A stretch of 64,000 nt of DNA. Origin: Nocardia yamanashiensis NBRC 100130. GTDB taxonomy: Bacteria > Actinomycetota > Actinomycetes > Mycobacteriales > Mycobacteriaceae. The stretch covers positions 124,001-188,000 of the forward strand of contig NZ_BDCD01000016.1 in assembly GCF_001613325.1 (NCBI RefSeq), given 5' to 3'. This document shows, in pieces, positions 44,581 to 52,854 of this stretch; within the stretch, counting starts at the first letter, position 1, and the number at the start of each line of letters is the position of its first letter. Made by a program: the position numbers and the translations under genes. The notes beneath the pieces were generated by a model. The model worked only from the letters and a program-made list of their open reading frames with translations, was not told where the DNA came from and ran no database searches.

Positions 44581-44991
44581 ATGACGAACACACCGGAACC
44601 ACCGCGCACCCCGCCCACCGGAGCGACCCGGCCCCCCACGGAACCGTTCACGCCGCCCGGCAGACCCACGACGCCGACGGAACCGCCGGTGACGGCGCCA
44701 CCGCCCGCCGCACCACGGGCAACCACCACCCGCCCCCGGACCCCGATCAAACACACCAGAACCGGCCGAGTCTGGCTGGCCCTCGCCTCGGGCGCCCTGA
44801 TGCTGATCGTCCTATTGATCTTCATCCTGCAGAACACCCAGCGCGTCGTGATCTCGTTCCTCGGCTGGGATTTCGAATGGCCGCTCGGCGTCGCCCTGCT
44901 CTTCGCCGCGATCGCGGGCATCCTCCTCATGGCACTAGCCGGCGGGGCCCGCATCTGGCAGCTCCGGCGGGCCGCCGCCGCGCGGCAGTGA
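44581..44991 (+). CDS. LapA/DUF1049-domain membrane protein
   Basis: A 136-aa protein. An N-terminal Pro/Thr-rich, disordered segment (about 1-58) is followed by two TM helices (about 64-83 and 97-118) with the LapA linker FILQNTQRVVISFLGWDFEWPLG between them. A short basic tail follows. LapA_dom proteins occur with lipopolysaccharide or envelope assembly genes, but none is adjacent here. The ATG is preceded by TATGTC at leaderless spacing, although that is an imperfect -10. Confidence 0.85.
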   Translation: MTNTPEPPRTPPTGATRPPTEPFTPPGRPTTPTEPPVTAPPPAAPRATTTRPRTPIKHTRTGRVWLALASGALMLIVLLIFILQNTQRVVISFLGWDFEWPLGVALLFAAIAGILLMALAGGARIWQLRRAAAARQ

Positions 44992-45006
44992 GGACGTGAC
45001 CGAAGC

Positions 45007-45123
45007 CTATTTCCGGCTGCGGTATTCGGCGATCTCCCGGGCACGGAAGTCCATATTGTTCCCGTCATGGAAGAAGGCGAAGACACCTGCCGTCGCAATC
45101 CCGGCGAGGATGACCGTTGCCAT
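45007..45123 (-). CDS. Very small protein with one hydrophobic segment (38 aa)
   Basis: MATVILAGIATAGVFAFFHDG gives one possible membrane helix, followed by a polar tail with RAREIAEYRSRK. The start is ATG 45123 after GAAGGGTGG. The family is not known to me, and the call rests on the ribosome site and composition. Confidence 0.45.
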   Translation of the reverse strand: MATVILAGIATAGVFAFFHDGNNMDFRAREIAEYRSRK

Positions 45124-45254
45124 GGTGTACCACCCTTCGTGATTAGGCGTAGCGGATCTGACTGAAGGGTAAGTTCCTGGCCCGCGGCCGGGCAATGCGT
45201 TGGGATGGACCGCACAGCCGGGCGTGACTTGTTCACTTCAGGCGCTGAATGTGA

Positions 45255-45539
45255 TCTGCGCCTACTTGCTCGAGCGGACGATCAGCGGGCCGAGATCATC
45301 ATGGGTTCGGCTACGCGACCGAGGCGGGGCGCGCGGTTGTCGAGGCGGCTGAACGTACCGGCCGGCGGCGGTTGTGGGCGACGGTGCGGGAATGGAACAC
45401 TGCCTCGTTGCGGGTGCTGGAGAAGCTCGGCTTTGATCACAGCGGACGCGTAGACCCCGATCCCGAACGTGGCGCCTCGATCTGGATGACACGTGCGCTC
45501 GACCCGAGAGATCAACGGGCAGAGATCGTTTCGAGGTAA
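45255..45539 (+). pseudogene. GNAT acetyltransferase remnant (C-terminal part)
   Basis: The frame ending at TAA 45537-45539 encodes the typical end of a GNAT domain: GFGYATEAGRAVVEAAE (acetyl-CoA-binding helix), RRLWATVREWNTASLRVLEKLGF and a last strand. The N-terminal half is absent: this frame hits a stop at 45252 and has no start codon. An 18-nt direct repeat (16 matches) lies at 45280-45297 and 45510-45527, at the two ends of the preserved part, which suggests a deletion or recombination event. Confidence 0.7.
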
Positions 45540-45653
45540 GCGGACCCGGCGGTCCGCACACTCGCGGCATGTCCGCTCTCAAAGTGCCGGTGTCCCTTCG
45601 GGGACCGGCGCAAACTTATTGCGTCCCTGCATGAATCGGCACTGGAGTACGCC

Positions 45654-46478
45654 ATGCTCGTTCTTACGGATCGCACCAAATCCGGCAGCACCGAGACCTT
45701 CCCGCAGAAGGACTTCAGGGAGGGGGCGAAGATCTTGGCGGACAGAGTCGATCCGCCCACCAAATCGGCCGGGGCGCTACACAAGTTGCTGACCCTCGTG
45801 ACTCAGGTCGCCGTCGAAGACGCCGAGAAGACCTTTACCGAACAAGACGTTGCCTATGCCTATAACAAGCTGGTCCGGCTGGCCAAGGCGCGGGTGCAGC
45901 GATGGGAAGTCGATGCCGCCGCGTGTGACGTGGCGTTGGCGAACAACGAGAATCGGCGGCTGGCGAACAACTTGAAACAGGCGCAGCAGAAGCAGGAAGC
46001 CCAACTCGCCAACCTCGAGAAGGGTGAGTACGTAATCATCACCCGCGGCACCGACCCGACACAGGCGATCAATATCCTGGTCTACCAGACCTTCGGCGGC
46101 GTCATGCCGGGACCGGAGCGCACGGATACGCCGACCGAGGCGGAGGCGGGCGTGCAGACCGGTTACGGCATCAAGGTGACGAGTCAGGGGCGGCTGGAGG
46201 AATGGTCACTGGGCACCCTGACCGGATTCTCGACCGGCGGGTACATGCTCATCGCGGCCGCGAAACCGAGTGCGGTGCGGTTGCCTCCGGTGAACGTGCG
46301 CAAGTCCGGTGAAAGCGGGGTCACCGGATTCGCCGATCAACGCCTGATCGACGTCGCGATCCTCAGCGCCGGGCCCAAAGCCACCGGCGATCCGCTGGAA
46401 CGTGCGATCGAGGGCCTGTTGAAACAGGGGCAGACCAACGCGGCCACCGCCTTGCAGGACGCCCTCCTGAAACACTGA
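45654..46478 (+). CDS. DUF4765-like protein, possible ADP-ribosyltransferase fold
   Basis: A 274-aa soluble protein. The N-terminal about 120 residues are helical and end in a coiled coil (RRLANNLKQAQQKQEAQLAN). The domain at about 122-210 has VIITRGTDP with Arg131, TFGGVMPGPERTDTPTEAEA, GRLEEWSLGTLTGFSTGGY (Glu183, Ser193-Thr194) and a final strand. This order recalls DUF4765 domains, which look like distant ART toxins. The start is ATG 45654 with GGAG 7 nt upstream. It is isolated in an accessory stretch with no immunity gene recognised. Confidence in the enzyme call is low. Confidence 0.6.
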   Translation: MLVLTDRTKSGSTETFPQKDFREGAKILADRVDPPTKSAGALHKLLTLVTQVAVEDAEKTFTEQDVAYAYNKLVRLAKARVQRWEVDAAACDVALANNENRRLANNLKQAQQKQEAQLANLEKGEYVIITRGTDPTQAINILVYQTFGGVMPGPERTDTPTEAEAGVQTGYGIKVTSQGRLEEWSLGTLTGFSTGGYMLIAAAKPSAVRLPPVNVRKSGESGVTGFADQRLIDVAILSAGPKATGDPLERAIEGLLKQGQTNAATALQDALLKH

Positions 46479-46521
46479 AGGCCCTCGGATCTCCTGTAGC
46501 AGCGTCGGCGGCCCACGCACC

Positions 46522-47289
46522 TCACGTGGTGCGGCGAAAAAGGGCCGCCGACGCGGCGAGAGCCAGCAGCGCTCCGCTGAGAATCGGAATGATCGGCTTG
46601 TCGTAGTCCGGTGTCACCACGGCCGTCACGTTCAGCGTGGCGTGAAACAGGATCGCGGCCAGCACCCCATGCCCGGTTCGGTTGTGCAGCCGGATGATCA
46701 GAATTCGCGCGGCGACGGTGCCGCCGAACCACCCGGCGATCCACCAGATCCCGTGCCCGACCTGGAGCAGTGGCACCAGATGCCAGACCGCCCAATAGAT
46801 TCCGAGACCAATGCCGGTCGCTGCCGATCCCCACCGCCGTTGCAGCGGATCGGTCGCGTAACCCGTCCATCCCAGTTCCTCGCACGTCGCCGCGAACCAG
46901 GTCGCGATCACCACGAAAGGCAGTGCCGCCAAGGCAATCGGAATACTCCCACCGGCCGCGTCGAGCATGTGGGCAACCCCATACGCCGCGCCACCAGCGG
47001 CCAGTGGCAAGCCCACCGCCGCCAGATACCACGCCGGATGCGGTGCGGCCGAATAGTCGAACGCACGCCGCAACAGCACCCACACCGCAGTCCCGCCCTC
47101 GTCCCGAAATACGAGGAACACCGCCGCGAGTACCGGCACCAGGAACATCAACGCGCTGGCGGGCAAACCCAGCGCGCCTACCCGCACGCTGTCGACGAAT
47201 GCGCCCAAGACGAAGAACGGCAACGACATCGCGGTGACGAGCACCAGGAACAACAGCGGACGCCGCCTGGAATCGGCCTCGGAACTCAT
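46522..47289 (-). CDS. CPBP-family intramembrane metalloprotease
   Basis: A 255-aa membrane protein with about 7-8 hydrophobic segments. The catalytic Glu-Glu motif is in TCEELGWTGYATDPLQ (about 136-151), followed by YWAVWHLVPLL (His about 172) and HATLN (about 222), as in CAAX-prenyl-protease/bacteriocin-processing proteins. The motif has T where most members have Arg (EExxxR), which may weaken catalysis. The start is ATG 47289. It is a stand-alone gene and the substrate is unknown. Confidence 0.85.
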   Translation of the reverse strand: MSSEADSRRRPLLFLVLVTAMSLPFFVLGAFVDSVRVGALGLPASALMFLVPVLAAVFLVFRDEGGTAVWVLLRRAFDYSAAPHPAWYLAAVGLPLAAGGAAYGVAHMLDAAGGSIPIALAALPFVVIATWFAATCEELGWTGYATDPLQRRWGSAATGIGLGIYWAVWHLVPLLQVGHGIWWIAGWFGGTVAARILIIRLHNRTGHGVLAAILFHATLNVTAVVTPDYDKPIIPILSGALLALAASAALFRRTT

Positions 47290-47461
47290 CGCCCCAGCTT
47301 GCCGCACCAGCCGATCGGGGCCGAACCATCAGCCAACTCGATTCCGCCACTCGTTGGCGGGTCTGCCGCGTTTCGCGGCCTCAATCCGCAATGGGTGCGG
47401 TCGCAGCGGCGAAGATGGCCGGGAATGCGTTATCACCCGTCCGGGCGGAGGAAGGGGAACG

Positions 47462-48754
47462 TTGGCGAGTATCGAGGACCGGAATGGTCAGCGGGCGCTG
47501 TTTCTGCTCATTGTGGGAATGTCGCTGGCGTTCGCGGTTTTCGGGTTTGTCGTCGATGCTCCTGATGATGTGCTGCATGGGATCGGCGATATCGTGTTCG
47601 CCCGGGATCAGGTGATCACCGATTTCGTGGGGGTCGGTGGGCTCGGGGGAGCGTTCGTGCAGGCCGGGCTGGTGGCGTTGGTGGCCTGCGCGATTTATCG
47701 GGTTACCGGGGCGGCTGTGGACGGTGCGGCGGTGGCGTGCCTATTGCTGGTGCTCGGGACTGCGCTGTACGGCAAGACGCTGTTCAATATCTGGCCCGTG
47801 TTGCTGGGAGTTGCCCTGTACGCGTGGGTGCGTGGGGATCGGCTGGCCGATCACGTGTCGACGGCGTTCTTCGCCACGGCACTGTCGCCGATCTTCTCGG
47901 TGCTGGCTTTCACCACCAGGTTGCCGATGTGGGCGGGACTGGTGCTCGGGGTGGGCACTTCGGTGCTCATCGGGTTCGTGGTGCCGGCGGTGGCGCAGCG
48001 GCTTTTCCATACACATGCCGGATTCAGTCTCTACAACATGGGATTCGTCGCCGGCGTGGTCGGGGCGGTGGTGGTCTCGGTGTACCGGGCCTTCGGGCTG
48101 CGCCCGCAACCGGAAATGGTGTGGACCTCCGGCAATGACGGTCCGCTGGCGATCCTGCTGATGGTGATCCTCGGCGCCACACTGATTTCCGCGTTCCTGT
48201 GCGATCGCTCGCCCTGGCGCAACTACCGGCGATTGCTGCGCCGCGACGGTCGCGCACCCTCGGACTTCCTCACCGGCGATGGCCCGGCCGCCGTACTGCT
48301 CAACATGGCGGTGATCGGCGCGCTGGCAACCGGGTACGTATTCGTCATCGGCGCACACCTGAACGGCCCTGTGGTGGCGGGGATCCTGAGCGTCATGGGG
48401 TTCGGCGCCTGCGGCAAGCACGCGCTCAATATCGTGCCGATCGTCGCGGGCGTCGTGCTCGCGGGCTTGCTGAAGCCTTTCGAACTGACCGACCCGGGTC
48501 TGATCTGGGCCGCGCTGTACGGCACCTGTCTGGCGCCGATCGCCGGCCGATTCGGCCCGCACTGGGGTGTGGTGGCCGGTTTCTTCCACGCCTCCACCGC
48601 CCAGGTGACCGGCGCCCTGGTGGCCGGACTCAACCTGTACGGCAACGGGTTTGCCGCAGGCTTCGTCGCGGCGGTGGTGGCGCCGATCGCGGCCTTCCTC
48701 GCACACCCGCGCCGCACCGCCGGCCGCCCCGAGGAACCGGTTCCGGCGGCCTGA
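47462..48754 (+). CDS. DUF1576-family membrane protein
   Basis: A 430-aa protein with about 12 membrane helices. Recognisable segments are GFSLYNMGFVAGVVG, AGILSVMGFGACGKHALNIVPI, and GVVAGFFHASTAQVTGALVAGLNLYGNGFAAGF near the end. DUF1576 is a predicted transporter-like family without an assigned substrate. The TTG 47462 start follows GGAGGAAGGGG; ATG 47519 would remove part of TM1. The gene is G-rich at first and C-rich later, like the M3 peptidase. Confidence 0.85.
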   Translation: MASIEDRNGQRALFLLIVGMSLAFAVFGFVVDAPDDVLHGIGDIVFARDQVITDFVGVGGLGGAFVQAGLVALVACAIYRVTGAAVDGAAVACLLLVLGTALYGKTLFNIWPVLLGVALYAWVRGDRLADHVSTAFFATALSPIFSVLAFTTRLPMWAGLVLGVGTSVLIGFVVPAVAQRLFHTHAGFSLYNMGFVAGVVGAVVVSVYRAFGLRPQPEMVWTSGNDGPLAILLMVILGATLISAFLCDRSPWRNYRRLLRRDGRAPSDFLTGDGPAAVLLNMAVIGALATGYVFVIGAHLNGPVVAGILSVMGFGACGKHALNIVPIVAGVVLAGLLKPFELTDPGLIWAALYGTCLAPIAGRFGPHWGVVAGFFHASTAQVTGALVAGLNLYGNGFAAGFVAAVVAPIAAFLAHPRRTAGRPEEPVPAA

Positions 48755-48813
48755 CCCCCGCAGCCCGTGGACCAGCTCTCACGATCCGTACCGCTGAGTG
48801 TGTTGGCAGGCAA

Positions 48814-48819
48814 TAGCAT
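48814..48819 (+). promoter_or_regulatory. -10 element of a leaderless promoter
   Basis: TAGCAT (TANNNT) ends exactly 6 nt before the GTG at 48826. Confidence 0.5.
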
Positions 48820-48825
48820 TGCCGG

Positions 48826-49455
48826 GTGAGTGAATTCGGGCAGCGATGTGGGAGCGTTGTGCGGCGTGGCGAGCCGGGGGATTTCGTGGGGGTTGCACGG
48901 TTGCTGGGGGCGGCGTTCGAAGGCGATGGGCTGGCGCAGTGGACGCATCCGGCGGAGCGGGTGCGGGAGTGGCAGTTGCGGAGGGTGTTCGGGGCTTCGG
49001 CGCGAGGGATACGGGCCGCGGGCGATGGGGTCGATGTGGTGTCCGAGGCGACCGGCCGGGTGGTCGCGGGTGCGCTGTGGGCCAACCCGCATCGACTACC
49101 GCCGCGGGCCGGCTGGTTGGACCGGGTGAATACCAGGTTGGCCTATGGGTTTCGAGTACGCCGGGCCATGAAGGCCACGACACTGATCTGGCAAGCGAAT
49201 GTGGAGGAGCCGCACTGGCATTTGCTGGCGGTCGGCACCGCCGAGCACGCGCGCGGCCGCGGATACGGGGCCGCGCTCGTCGAATACGGGCTGGAGCGCT
49301 GCCGGAACGAAGGCGTGGCCGCGCATCTGGAAACGGCCAATGCGGGCGACGTCCCGTACTTCGAGCGGTTCGGATTCGCGGTGAGCGGGGTACTGGATTT
49401 ACCGGGCAAAGGCCCCAGGGTGTGGTTGATGCGGTCCGCGGCCGGCACGTCGTGA
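48826..49455 (+). CDS. GNAT-family N-acetyltransferase
   Basis: A 209-aa acetyltransferase. The GNAT core has HWHLLAVGTAEHARGRGYGAALVEYGLERC (about 125-154) with the acetyl-CoA loop RGRGYG, and the last strand-helix HLETANAGDVPYFERFGF (about 166-183). The N-terminus has RRGEPGDFVGVARLLGAAF. The acceptor substrate is unknown. The start is a leaderless GTG. The codon style is G-rich compared with neighbours. Confidence 0.9.
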   Translation: MSEFGQRCGSVVRRGEPGDFVGVARLLGAAFEGDGLAQWTHPAERVREWQLRRVFGASARGIRAAGDGVDVVSEATGRVVAGALWANPHRLPPRAGWLDRVNTRLAYGFRVRRAMKATTLIWQANVEEPHWHLLAVGTAEHARGRGYGAALVEYGLERCRNEGVAAHLETANAGDVPYFERFGFAVSGVLDLPGKGPRVWLMRSAAGTS

Positions 49456-49495
49456 GCCGGCCGACTGTACTGTGAGGGGCCGAGGAGGTGGTCTC

Positions 49496-50113
49496 GTGGT
49501 GAACAGGCCGAGGGCCCGAGCTAATCGGGAGCGTCAGCGGGTGATCCTGGCCGCAGCGGCCGGACTGTTTGCTGCCTGCGGTTATCGCGCCGCCAGCATG
49601 GACGAGATCGCCTGCCGCGCGGGGATCAGCAAACCGGTTTTGTACAAGTCGTTCTCGAGCAAGCTGGAGCTGTATCTGGCGGTGCTGCACGAGGCCGTGC
49701 AGGTGCTGGAGGAGACGCTCGCCGCCGCGCTGGTGTCCGCCGAGGGCATGCAGGCGGTCACCGAGGCGATGGTGGCCGCCATCTTCGATTTCGCCGATGC
49801 CCATCCGCGCAGCGCCGCCCTGCTGGCCGATGCCGCGGTGGCCGAGGAACCTTCGGCCCAGCGCATGGCCCGCCAGGCCACCGCGATCTGCACCGGGGCG
49901 CTGTTGCAAGCCTCGGCGGCGCAGCCGTTGGCGCGCGCCGAGCACGGCTGGCTGATCGCGGCGGAGGTGGTGGCCATCGCGCAGTCCTGTGCTCGGCATT
50001 GGGCGATCACCGGCAAGCCCCTGCCCAAGCCCGATGCCGTCGCCACGACCGCCGGATTGTGCTGGACGGGGCTCGCCGGCGTGCGATTGGCGCGCGCGGG
50101 CGGCTCGGCCTAG
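49496..50113 (+). CDS. TetR-family regulator
   Basis: A 205-aa repressor. The HTH is at about 8-55 (RVILAAAAGLFAACGYRAASMDEIA, KPVLYKSFSSKLELYL), with an all-helical C-terminal domain. The start is GTG 49496, 7 nt after AGGAGG (GTG 49499 also possible). It is convergent with the isoprenyl-synthase-like gene, so it is probably not the regulator of the light cluster. The target is unknown. Confidence 0.85.
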   Translation: MVNRPRARANRERQRVILAAAAGLFAACGYRAASMDEIACRAGISKPVLYKSFSSKLELYLAVLHEAVQVLEETLAAALVSAEGMQAVTEAMVAAIFDFADAHPRSAALLADAAVAEEPSAQRMARQATAICTGALLQASAAQPLARAEHGWLIAAEVVAIAQSCARHWAITGKPLPKPDAVATTAGLCWTGLAGVRLARAGGSA

Positions 50114-50119
50114 CGGCGA

Positions 50120-51190
50120 TCAGGGCAGGCGCTGCCGGAAATCCGGAATGGCGGAGGCGATTTCACGCAGCGCCGCCGTCGTGGACGGTGGAAACGGCGC
50201 GCCCTCCAGCACCGCCGCGGCCGTCGATCGACGGTCGCCTATCAACTCCTGCACCGTGGAAAGCGCTGTCGCCGAAATGATTTCGCGACAGTCCGCGGAA
50301 TCGTGCTCATCCAGGCGCGGGTTCCCGGCCAGACCGCGCAGCCGTTCCTGCTGCACCGGCTCGGCCTGCCGCAGTGCCAGCGCCAGCAGCACGGTGTGCT
50401 TCCCATCTCGCAGATCGCCCGAACCGGTATCCGGGTGCCCGAAAACACCGTCGAGTTCGGCGCGCAACCCGAACGCTTCGCCGACCGGACGGGCATAGTC
50501 CGACAGTGCCGTCAGCACCTCGCGATCGGCCCCGGCCAGCCGCGCGCCCAGGTGCAGGGGATGCTCGACCCCGCACGCGACCTGCCGGAAATGGATGATC
50601 TCCCAAGCCTGTTCGAGGTCCGCGGACGGCCGGCCGGTGGTCAGCAATTCGAGATAGCGCGCATAGCCGAAGTCGGTGCGCATGGCATCGAACACCGCCG
50701 CCGCACCGCCGTCCTCGGCCCCGGCGCTGTGCAACAACTCCTGCGCCCACGCGAGACCGCAATCGCCGATGATGACCGCGGCGCGCGCACCCAACCGCTC
50801 CGGCGGCGTCCAGCCGCGGGCGCCCCGGCAACGGTCGGCCACGGTGTGGTGCACGGTCGGCCGTCCATTGCGGATGCCGACGCCCTGCAGCATGTCGTCC
50901 TGGATGCGGGTCGCGGCCTGCAGCAGTTCGACCGCCGCGGCACCGCGCACCACCCGTTCGGGGAGTCCGGCGCCGCCGCCCGCCTGCCAGCCGAGTACGC
51001 AGAACAGGGCGTGCCGGCGCGCCCCGGCGCCGAACAGGAACGACCGCACGGTGTCGACCAGGTCTCTGGGCAGGCGGCGGGCGGCGGCGGATTCGGCTTT
51101 GCGGTCCAGGTATTCGTGCAGCGCCGCGTCCACTCGTTCGCGGACGACCGCCGGGGTCGTGGGGGAGTCGATCGCCGTGGTCACGCTCAT
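50120..51190 (-). CDS. Polyprenyl-synthetase-fold protein with degenerate Asp motifs
   Basis: A 356-aa all-helical protein of the trans-isoprenyl diphosphate synthase fold. The first motif reads QDDMLQG (98-103), with Gln instead of the final Asp of DDxxD. The second region reads AELDGVF instead of DDLLGVF, and the early GKRLRP is GARRHA. GDLRDGKHTVLLALAL still matches the family. It may be a non-catalytic partner or an altered synthase. The start is ATG 51190 with GGAG. It is divergent from the photolyase, suggesting a carotenoid- or isoprenoid-linked light response; no crtB or crtI is present. Confidence 0.8.
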   Translation of the reverse strand: MSVTTAIDSPTTPAVVRERVDAALHEYLDRKAESAAARRLPRDLVDTVRSFLFGAGARRHALFCVLGWQAGGGAGLPERVVRGAAAVELLQAATRIQDDMLQGVGIRNGRPTVHHTVADRCRGARGWTPPERLGARAAVIIGDCGLAWAQELLHSAGAEDGGAAAVFDAMRTDFGYARYLELLTTGRPSADLEQAWEIIHFRQVACGVEHPLHLGARLAGADREVLTALSDYARPVGEAFGLRAELDGVFGHPDTGSGDLRDGKHTVLLALALRQAEPVQQERLRGLAGNPRLDEHDSADCREIISATALSTVQELIGDRRSTAAAVLEGAPFPPSTTAALREIASAIPDFRQRLP

Positions 51191-51455
51191 CACCGTCTCC
51201 ATTCCTGCGCGTCGAACTGCTTCCAAGGGGTTGCGCACCAGAGCATTCCGCTGCCGAGTCGAACCGGCCGGAGGGGGAGCTTAAAGAGAGTGTAATGGCG
51301 GATTCGATGGGTGGTAAAGCTCGAACATGGGCCAACAGTGGTGGCCGGACCCGTTTCACCGGTTCGGAGCGCTTGTGCCGCAGCGTGTTTGAAACGGCGG
51401 CGGTTTGAATGCCGGCTCCCGGTTGGTGTGAAAAGTAGGTGCGACATACCCGACA

Positions 51456-51479
51456 TTGCATCGATTGTGAATCGATATG
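51456..51479. promoter_or_regulatory. Putative MerR-B12 (CarH/LitR) box before the photolyase
   Basis: It contains the perfect inverted repeat ATCGATT-GTG-AATCGAT (51460-51476). TTGCAT (51456-51461) as -35 and GTTTAT (51481-51486) as -10 are 19 bp apart, the long spacer typical of MerR-controlled promoters. The box matches the one at 53876 in about 20 of 24 positions. Confidence 0.65.
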
Positions 51480-51494
51480 TGTTTATGGTGGTGT

Positions 51495-52820
51495 ATGACC
51501 GCATCCATCGCACTGTTCACCCGAGACCTGCGCGTGCACGACAACCCGGTGCTGACGGCCGCCTGCGCGGATGGTGACGCGGTGGTGCCGCTGTTCGTGC
51601 TCGATACCGAACTGCTCGACAAGGTCCGCCACGCACCGAACCGGATGCGGTTCCTCGTCGCCGCCCTGTCCGAGCTCGATGCCGAACTGCGGTCGCGCGG
51701 CGGACGGCTGATCGTGCGGCGCGGCCGGATCGCCGAGGTGGTCGCCCAGGTCGCGCGCGAGGTGCGAGCGCACCGGGTGCACCTGGCGGCCGATGTCACC
51801 AGCTACAGCGTGGAACGCTCGGCGGCGCTGCGGGACCGGCTCGCCGAGATCCGCTGTGACCTGCGCCTGCACCCGGCATCGATCACCGCGGTCGATGCGA
51901 CCGCGCTCCGTCCGGACACCGGCCGCACCCACTACGCGATCTTCACCCCGTACTTTCGCCGCTGGCTCGATACGCCCATGCGCCGCCCGCTCGCCGCCCC
52001 GAAAGCGCTGACCGTGCCGGCCGTCGAGAGCGCGGAGCTCCCCGCTCCGGGCGAACTGTGCGCCGATCCCGGTTCCCCGTCGCTGGCCGTCGGCGGCGAG
52101 ACCACCGGCCGGAAACTGCTCGCGCAGTGGCTGTCCGGTCCCGTCCGGCAGTACGAGGCGACCAAGGACCTGCCCGCGCATGACGGCACCTCCGGTCTCT
52201 CGCCCTACCTGCACTTCGGCTGCCTGTCCGCCGCGGAGGTCGTCCACCGCACCGACGCCACCGATCCGGGCGGTCTCGCCTTCGTCCGGCAGATCGCCTG
52301 GCGCGACTTCTATCACCAGGTCCTGGCCGATCGCCCCGAAGTCGCCGTCGAGGACTACCGGCCCGCGTTCGAACCGTGGCAGCGCGATTCGCACGCGGTC
52401 GCCGCCTGGAAAGCCGGCCGCACCGGCCTGCCCATGGTCGACGCGGGCATGCGGCAACTCACGGAGCAGGGCTGGATGCCGGGACGGGCGCGCTTGATCG
52501 CGGCCAGCTTCCTGGTCAAGACCCTGCGCATCGATTGGCGCATCGGCGCCCGGCATTTCGAGCGCTGGCTGGTGGACGGCGATATCGCCAACAATCGGAT
52601 GAACTGGCAGTGGATGGCCGGCACCGGCACCGACACCCGCTCCAGCCGGGTGCTCAATCCGCTGCGGCAGGCCGAACGCTTCGATCCGGACGGCGATTAC
52701 GTGCGGCGCTGGCTGCCCGAGCTCGCCGGGCTGCCGGGCGCGGAGATCCACCGGCCGTGGCGGGCGGGCATGCTCAGCGGTGACTATCCGCCGCCGATCG
52801 TCGAATTCAACGGTATGTGA
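51495..52820 (+). CDS. phr: Deoxyribodipyrimidine photolyase (class I CPD type)
   Basis: A 441-aa light-driven DNA repair enzyme. The N-terminal Rossmann domain (about 1-130, ALFTRDLRVHDNPVL) binds the antenna cofactor. The FAD domain has SGLSPYLHFGCLS (about 233-245), WRDFYHQVL (about 270), and NRMNWQWMAGTGTDTR (about 365-380) with the electron-path Trp residues, followed by RFDPDGDYVRRWLPEL. The start is ATG 51495; the frame from 51477 lacks a site. Its promoter has a MerR-type 19-bp spacer with a palindrome inside, as expected for a light-induced gene. Confidence 0.95.
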   Translation: MTASIALFTRDLRVHDNPVLTAACADGDAVVPLFVLDTELLDKVRHAPNRMRFLVAALSELDAELRSRGGRLIVRRGRIAEVVAQVAREVRAHRVHLAADVTSYSVERSAALRDRLAEIRCDLRLHPASITAVDATALRPDTGRTHYAIFTPYFRRWLDTPMRRPLAAPKALTVPAVESAELPAPGELCADPGSPSLAVGGETTGRKLLAQWLSGPVRQYEATKDLPAHDGTSGLSPYLHFGCLSAAEVVHRTDATDPGGLAFVRQIAWRDFYHQVLADRPEVAVEDYRPAFEPWQRDSHAVAAWKAGRTGLPMVDAGMRQLTEQGWMPGRARLIAASFLVKTLRIDWRIGARHFERWLVDGDIANNRMNWQWMAGTGTDTRSSRVLNPLRQAERFDPDGDYVRRWLPELAGLPGAEIHRPWRAGMLSGDYPPPIVEFNGM

Positions 52821-52854
52821 GAAGCGTTCGGCCGCACCGGAATTCGAACGGGAT

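Noticed and set aside
42685..44754. 689-aa antisense frame opposite the MMPL gene
   Set aside because: Composition is a mirror of the transporter codons, with no recognisable protein.
45205..45453. 82-aa frame starting MDRTAGRD
   Set aside because: It leaves the GNAT reading frame after about 33 codons and turns into Arg/Cys-rich shadow sequence; treated as part of the remnant region.
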